A stretch of 64,000 nt of DNA from Streptomyces phaeolivaceus (GTDB lineage Bacteria; Actinomycetota; Actinomycetes; Streptomycetales; Streptomycetaceae), in the NCBI RefSeq assembly GCF_009184865.1, contig NZ_CP045096.1, positions 5,518,001 to 5,582,000 on the forward strand, written 5' to 3'. Within the stretch, counting starts at the first letter, position 1; every line of letters begins with the position of its first letter. Below, piece after piece: positions 60,323-64,000 of this stretch. The notes beneath the pieces were generated by a model, which saw nothing but the letters and a program-made list of their open reading frames with translations, was not told where the DNA came from and did not search any database. The position numbers and the translations under genes were made by a program.

Positions 60323-63300
60323 TCAGGGCTGGGTGCGGGCCAGGAGGAGGAGCTGGTTGGAGGTCGGTTGGCCCACGGCGTGGGGGTCGAGCGCGGCCAG
60401 GCTCTGCCATGCGAGCCGCAGGGCTTGCACGGCTTCCTCGTCGGTGCGGCGTGCTCGCAGGAAGGCGATGGTGGCGAGCAGGGCTGAGCGGACGCAGGCC
60501 AGCGTCCGACGGCCTGAGGGAGACCTCCGGTCACGCATCGAGGTGAGAAGTGCGACCGCCCTGTCCAGAATGACCAGCGCCGAAGCGGGCCGGTCGCTGC
60601 TGTACTGAGTCGCCCGCAGGCGCAAGCCGAGTGCGCGGAGGTAGGTGGCCGGATCCTCCGGTGGATTCGGCGACGGCATCGCGGGGGCATCGGTCGCCAT
60701 GGCTGTGAGGAAGTCGTCGAGACTCGCGAGGCCCCAGTCCCGTCCGGGGACGCGATCCCGTCCGGGGACGCGATCCTGTTCGGAGCGGCGGTACCACCAG
60801 GCGTCGGCCAGAGCGGAGAACGCGATGGATGCGAGGCTCAGCTCCCCGGTGGCGGGGTCGTCGTCGAGGCTGAACGTCAGGTCGAGGGTGGAGGAGAGGC
60901 TGAAGGGATCGTCGACGTCGGAGAAGACGCGGTGGAGGGGCGGGATGTTGTTCAGCCCGAGATCGAGGGCGCCGTCGAGATTGACGGCGAGGGGGAACGC
61001 GGCCTCGACCGCCAGGGGGAGGTCGAGGTGCGGTACGAAGGTGCCGTTGGGGCCGCGGCTGAGGCCCGGGTCGAGTTCCAGGGCGCGAGCCAGGGCGTCG
61101 TCGTAGGCCTGGGCGAGGGCGATGGTGAGCGCGCCCCTCTGGGCGTGGATGGTGGGGCCGGAGCTGACCCCCCGGGCCACCGCGTTGGCGAGGTCTGGAG
61201 CGACGGCGAAGGCGGGTTCGACGGCGTGGATCAGATTGAGAGCCTGGGCGAGTGCTTTGTGGATGTCCAGAGGGCTGGGCCCGCGGAGAGCCGGGAGGGA
61301 GTCGCCCCGGACGCTCAGGTGGGCTCGGGCGTGGTCCAGGGCCAGGGCGAGGGTGAGCAGGAGAGGAAGCTCCAGCGGTGCCAGGTCGGGGGAGCCGGGG
61401 ATGTCCTCGGCATGGGTGATCCCGGTGAGGAGGACCCTGGTCCAGGTTTCGATGTGGGTGCGCTGCCCGGCCGGGATCGCCAGGAGCCGGATGAAGGGCA
61501 TGAGGCTCTGGCGGTCGGCGACCGGGAGCAAGCGAGGTGACTCAGGGCTGGCACGGTAGGGCCAAGGGGCTCTGTCAGGCTGGTGGAGGACGGTGCGCTC
61601 GGCGTGCCGGGCCCAGAAGGTGTGGCGGGCCAGGGCGACGGACGTGGCCGTGGCGGGGCCGTGTAGTTCTTCCGGTGTGGGCAGCCGGTAGCCGGTGTCC
61701 CCGGTGACGGTGTTGAGCCAGGCGACGAAGCGTTCGGCGTCGCCCGCCTGCATGCCCACCACGGACCGGTTGTCGGCCTGGAGCGCGTCTGTGGCAATGC
61801 GGTTGTCATGGTGGCGTCCGTCCGCCCTCTCCTCCCGGACAAACTGCCGGTACACACCTTGGGGAACGGGCCGTGCGCACAGGGCCGTGGTGTCGTTGAT
61901 CCGGATCGTCTCTCTCAGGCTTCTGGTGGCCAGAACTCCGACGAGAAGGCGCCGCCGGGCGGCGTCCGTGGGGTCTGTGGGGTCGTCCGCCTGCGCGGTC
62001 GCGATCTCGTCGACGCGTTCTCGGACGTCCGGGTCGACAGTCCTGGCCTGGTCGACGCAGTCGAAGGCCAGCGCCAGGGCGGGAACGGTGTTGCGGTCCA
62101 GGCAGGCGGTGATGACAGCGGTGGCGTCGTTGGAGGCAGACCAGAGGAGGATGGTCTCGCGCCACCAGGGGTCGTCGACATGGGTCGTCAGTGCGGTGGC
62201 GTCGGTCCGCGAGCCGCTGAGCTGGGCCGCCGCCAGGTACTCCTGCAGGGTCAGGTGGGCGAAGCCGTACACGCCGTGTTCGCGTTCGACGAGCAGGCCG
62301 CTCTTGCGTGCCTCGGTCAGGAACACCTCCGCGGTCACCGTGCCGGGGACCTGGCGCAGCGGTCGGCGGATCGCCGTGGCCGCGTCACGCACCGGCCAGT
62401 CCCGGACCCGGGCCCTCATCATGGCCAGCGCCAGGTGCTGCGCGACATGCTGCTTGTGGGTGCCGCCGAGGCCGGTGGCGTCGGTCAGGCCGCGGGCCTC
62501 GGCGCGGCGGTGGAGCAGTACGTCGCACATCTCCGCGTACAACTCGGCTCGACTGCCCGGTAGTTGGCCACGGTAGCGATGGACGTTCGCGGTCATGGTC
62601 AGCAACAGCGGGTTGGCCGCCAGGTCGTACAGCGCCGGTTGACCGCGCAGCCGGGTCAGCAGGTCGGCGGCGTTCCTGTCCGCGATGGCGCGTATCTCCC
62701 GTTCCGTGCCCTGCCGGGCCCGGCTCTCCGTCGCGAACGACCACTGCCGCAGGAAGAGTTCGATCTGCCGCCAGGTGAAGCGCCGTACCTGGAGCACCTC
62801 CGCTCCCGGCAGCGGATTCGTCTCGTAGCCGTGCGGGCGGGACGTCACCACGTAGACGTTGTCGGGATGGCGCTGGATCTGGCGGGCGACCCAGGCCACG
62901 ACCCGGTCGCGGTCCGCCCGGTCGGCGACCTCGTCCAGTCCGTCCAGGAGTACGACACAGCCGCCGCGGTCGAGTCGTCGGTCCAGCCAGCGTGCCGAGA
63001 CCTTGCCCTCGATCCAGCCGGCCGAGACCGCCACCGTGCCGAGCGTGGGAGGCTCGTCGGCCAGCAGAGTGGCGGCGTGGTCGCGGAGGTACAGCAGCAC
63101 CGGCAGTCGGCGCCTCCGCGGCCGCCAGCGGTGTTCGCACAGCCCAAGGGCCGTGTTGCGGGCCAGCGTCGTCTTGCCGGAGCCCGGGCCGCCGATCACC
63201 GCCAGCACCCGGGACGCCGCATCGCGTTCGGCGTCCCGGAGCACCGACTCCAGGCTTCGGCGTTCCCCGCCGGACACCGAACCCAGATACGGCTCCCGCG

Positions 63301-63646
63301 TGGCGTTGTGCAGGGGCTGGGGTGCGACGCTGACGTCCACGTACACCTGGCGCATCCGGAACACGAACTCGCTCTGCGTCGCGATGCCGACCGTCTCCAT
63401 GTCCCGGACGCTGGCGTGGAGTTGGCGGAGGTAGACCCGGCGACCGCCGTGTGGGGTGGCGTCGCCCGTGGCGGCGGGGAGGGCCGCCTCCGAGAGCAGC
63501 AGGCTCAGGACGCCGAAGCCGAAGGCGGCGTACATCCAGGTCCAGCTGAGTCTGCCGTCGTTCAGCACCTGGTTCGTCGCCACGCCGAACGAGAGCAACA
63601 GCCCTGCGCCGCCCAGGATTCGGAGCACCTTGCGTACTCCCGTCAT
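60323..63646 (-). CDS. Membrane-anchored NACHT NTPase with FGE-like segment
   Basis: 1,107 aa from the ATG at 63646 (GGGGGTGGGG upstream; a GTG at 63652 is possible). Two N-terminal helices (about 8-26, 36-55). NACHT core: Walker A IGGPGSGKTTLAR (about 152-164), Walker B CVVLLDGLDEVADR (about 230), sensor VVTSRPHGYE and GFAHLTLQEYLAA. Around 595-655 is a segment reading VPQGVYRQFVRE and NTVTGDTGYRLPTPEEL, resembling the formylglycine-generating/SUMF1 fold. The C-terminal 400 residues are helical and unassigned. Bacterial NACHT proteins of this type include antiphage NLR-like sensors; defence is plausible but unproven here. Confidence 0.85.
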   Translation of the reverse strand: MTGVRKVLRILGGAGLLLSFGVATNQVLNDGRLSWTWMYAAFGFGVLSLLLSEAALPAATGDATPHGGRRVYLRQLHASVRDMETVGIATQSEFVFRMRQVYVDVSVAPQPLHNATREPYLGSVSGGERRSLESVLRDAERDAASRVLAVIGGPGSGKTTLARNTALGLCEHRWRPRRRRLPVLLYLRDHAATLLADEPPTLGTVAVSAGWIEGKVSARWLDRRLDRGGCVVLLDGLDEVADRADRDRVVAWVARQIQRHPDNVYVVTSRPHGYETNPLPGAEVLQVRRFTWRQIELFLRQWSFATESRARQGTEREIRAIADRNAADLLTRLRGQPALYDLAANPLLLTMTANVHRYRGQLPGSRAELYAEMCDVLLHRRAEARGLTDATGLGGTHKQHVAQHLALAMMRARVRDWPVRDAATAIRRPLRQVPGTVTAEVFLTEARKSGLLVEREHGVYGFAHLTLQEYLAAAQLSGSRTDATALTTHVDDPWWRETILLWSASNDATAVITACLDRNTVPALALAFDCVDQARTVDPDVRERVDEIATAQADDPTDPTDAARRRLLVGVLATRSLRETIRINDTTALCARPVPQGVYRQFVREERADGRHHDNRIATDALQADNRSVVGMQAGDAERFVAWLNTVTGDTGYRLPTPEELHGPATATSVALARHTFWARHAERTVLHQPDRAPWPYRASPESPRLLPVADRQSLMPFIRLLAIPAGQRTHIETWTRVLLTGITHAEDIPGSPDLAPLELPLLLTLALALDHARAHLSVRGDSLPALRGPSPLDIHKALAQALNLIHAVEPAFAVAPDLANAVARGVSSGPTIHAQRGALTIALAQAYDDALARALELDPGLSRGPNGTFVPHLDLPLAVEAAFPLAVNLDGALDLGLNNIPPLHRVFSDVDDPFSLSSTLDLTFSLDDDPATGELSLASIAFSALADAWWYRRSEQDRVPGRDRVPGRDWGLASLDDFLTAMATDAPAMPSPNPPEDPATYLRALGLRLRATQYSSDRPASALVILDRAVALLTSMRDRRSPSGRRTLACVRSALLATIAFLRARRTDEEAVQALRLAWQSLAALDPHAVGQPTSNQLLLLARTQP

Positions 63647-63670
63647 CCCCACCCCCGTGTTGCTCGGTCG

Positions 63671-64000
63671 TCAGTCCGGTTTCGTCTCCGTACCCAGTTC
63701 ACACCAGATGTACTTGCCGTCCGTCCCGTTCACCGTGAACCACCCCCAGTCGTCCGCGTAGGCCTCGACGAGGTGGAGGCCTCGGCCGGAGGTGCCCGTC
63801 TCGGTGGGGGTGGTGGCCTTCGGGGGTGTCGGGTCCGTGTCCCAGGCGCCGAGGCGGAAGGAGTGGCCGGACTGGCGGAGCTTCAGGGCCGCCGGGCCGG
63901 TGGTGTGGAGGAGGGCGTTGGTGAGGAGTTCGGAGGCCAGCAGCTCCGCCGGTTCGAGGAGGGCGGGGAGGGTGTGGGTGGTGAGGATGTCGCGGAGCGT
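63671..64000 (-). CDS. ATP-binding (anti-sigma/HATPase_c, RsbW-like) protein, 5' end beyond window
   Basis: The last 109 codons are visible. LLASELLTNALLHTTGPAAL is the N-box, SFRLGAWDTDP the G1-like box, and GTSGRGLHLVEAYADDWGWF the G2 box of HATPase_c_2 proteins, ending YIWCELGTETKPD. It would bind ATP and act as an anti-sigma or serine kinase. It stands 24 nt upstream of the NACHT gene in the same direction, so the two may be co-transcribed. Confidence 0.85.
   Translation of the reverse strand, partial: TLRDILTTHTLPALLEPAELLASELLTNALLHTTGPAALKLRQSGHSFRLGAWDTDPTPPKATTPTETGTSGRGLHLVEAYADDWGWFTVNGTDGKYIWCELGTETKPD

Overview
The window is high-GC actinobacterial chromosome and almost certainly Streptomyces. 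Codons are strongly G/C at third positions, several genes appear leaderless, and there are typical Streptomyces families: an Rv1733c-like membrane protein, STAS anti-anti-sigma proteins, DUF6879 and DUF7848 proteins, TPR/HTH regulators and a PucR-type regulator. No database search was possible, so families were assigned by recognising motifs, order and length.

Region 1 (about 1-25,000) looks like an ion-homeostasis and envelope-stress island. It holds a SulP anion transporter, a MerR regulator, an RCK_C/Kef pair resembling the c-di-AMP-responsive CpeA-CpeB or KhtT-KhtU systems, NhaA, a CPA1 Na+/H+ antiporter, two STAS proteins, an Rv1733c-like protein, a two-RCK ion channel broken by two compensating frameshifts, and two flotillin operons. 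One operon is NfeD-flotillin. The other is YqiJ-like protein-flotillin-giant AAA ATPase. Two repeated non-coding elements tie the region together. The first is a five-copy leader (hairpin plus near-invariant 24-nt segment) in front of NhaA, the STAS protein, the CPA1 antiporter, a small PGPGW-like membrane protein and the left-edge remnant. The second is a four-copy 15-bp dyad (TGCC-N7-GGCA) upstream of the PucR regulator, the Rv1733c-like gene and both flotillin operons.

Region 2 (about 25,600-42,650) is accessory DNA. It contains an unknown gene paired with an XRE-ImmA/IrrE protease. A peptide-modification-like cluster follows (48-aa peptide, JmjC oxygenase, aldo/keto reductase, APH-fold phosphotransferase). 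Then come TPR-HTH, YdcF, WbqC and DUF6879 genes, and an integrative mobilisable element with relaxase, MobC, a palindrome-rich oriT candidate, a Rep/HTH gene with internal repeats, an XRE regulator, Xis and a tyrosine integrase. The attachment sites were not found.

Region 3 (about 42,850-52,100) is a metabolic and regulatory cluster: GT-C-like membrane protein, SUOX-type molybdopterin oxidoreductase with membrane partner, methyltransferase, DUF2064 transferase, GT2, OmpR-type two-component system, NAD-dependent epimerase and DM13 protein. Four copies of a direct repeat (CGTMA-N6-CGTMA) lie 34-38 nt upstream of -10-like hexamers for these genes. They are probably the binding sites of the local response regulator.

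Region 4 (about 52,100-53,200) carries a Tn3 transposase remnant, a regular six-dyad array and tRNA-Gly(CCC). Region 5 (53,400-64,000) is mostly conserved Streptomyces sequence: dcd, a phosphoribosyltransferase, secreted and membrane proteins, an FG-GAP protein and a SnoaL-like protein. It ends with a membrane-anchored NACHT NTPase containing an FGE-like segment and a partial anti-sigma-type ATPase at the right edge.
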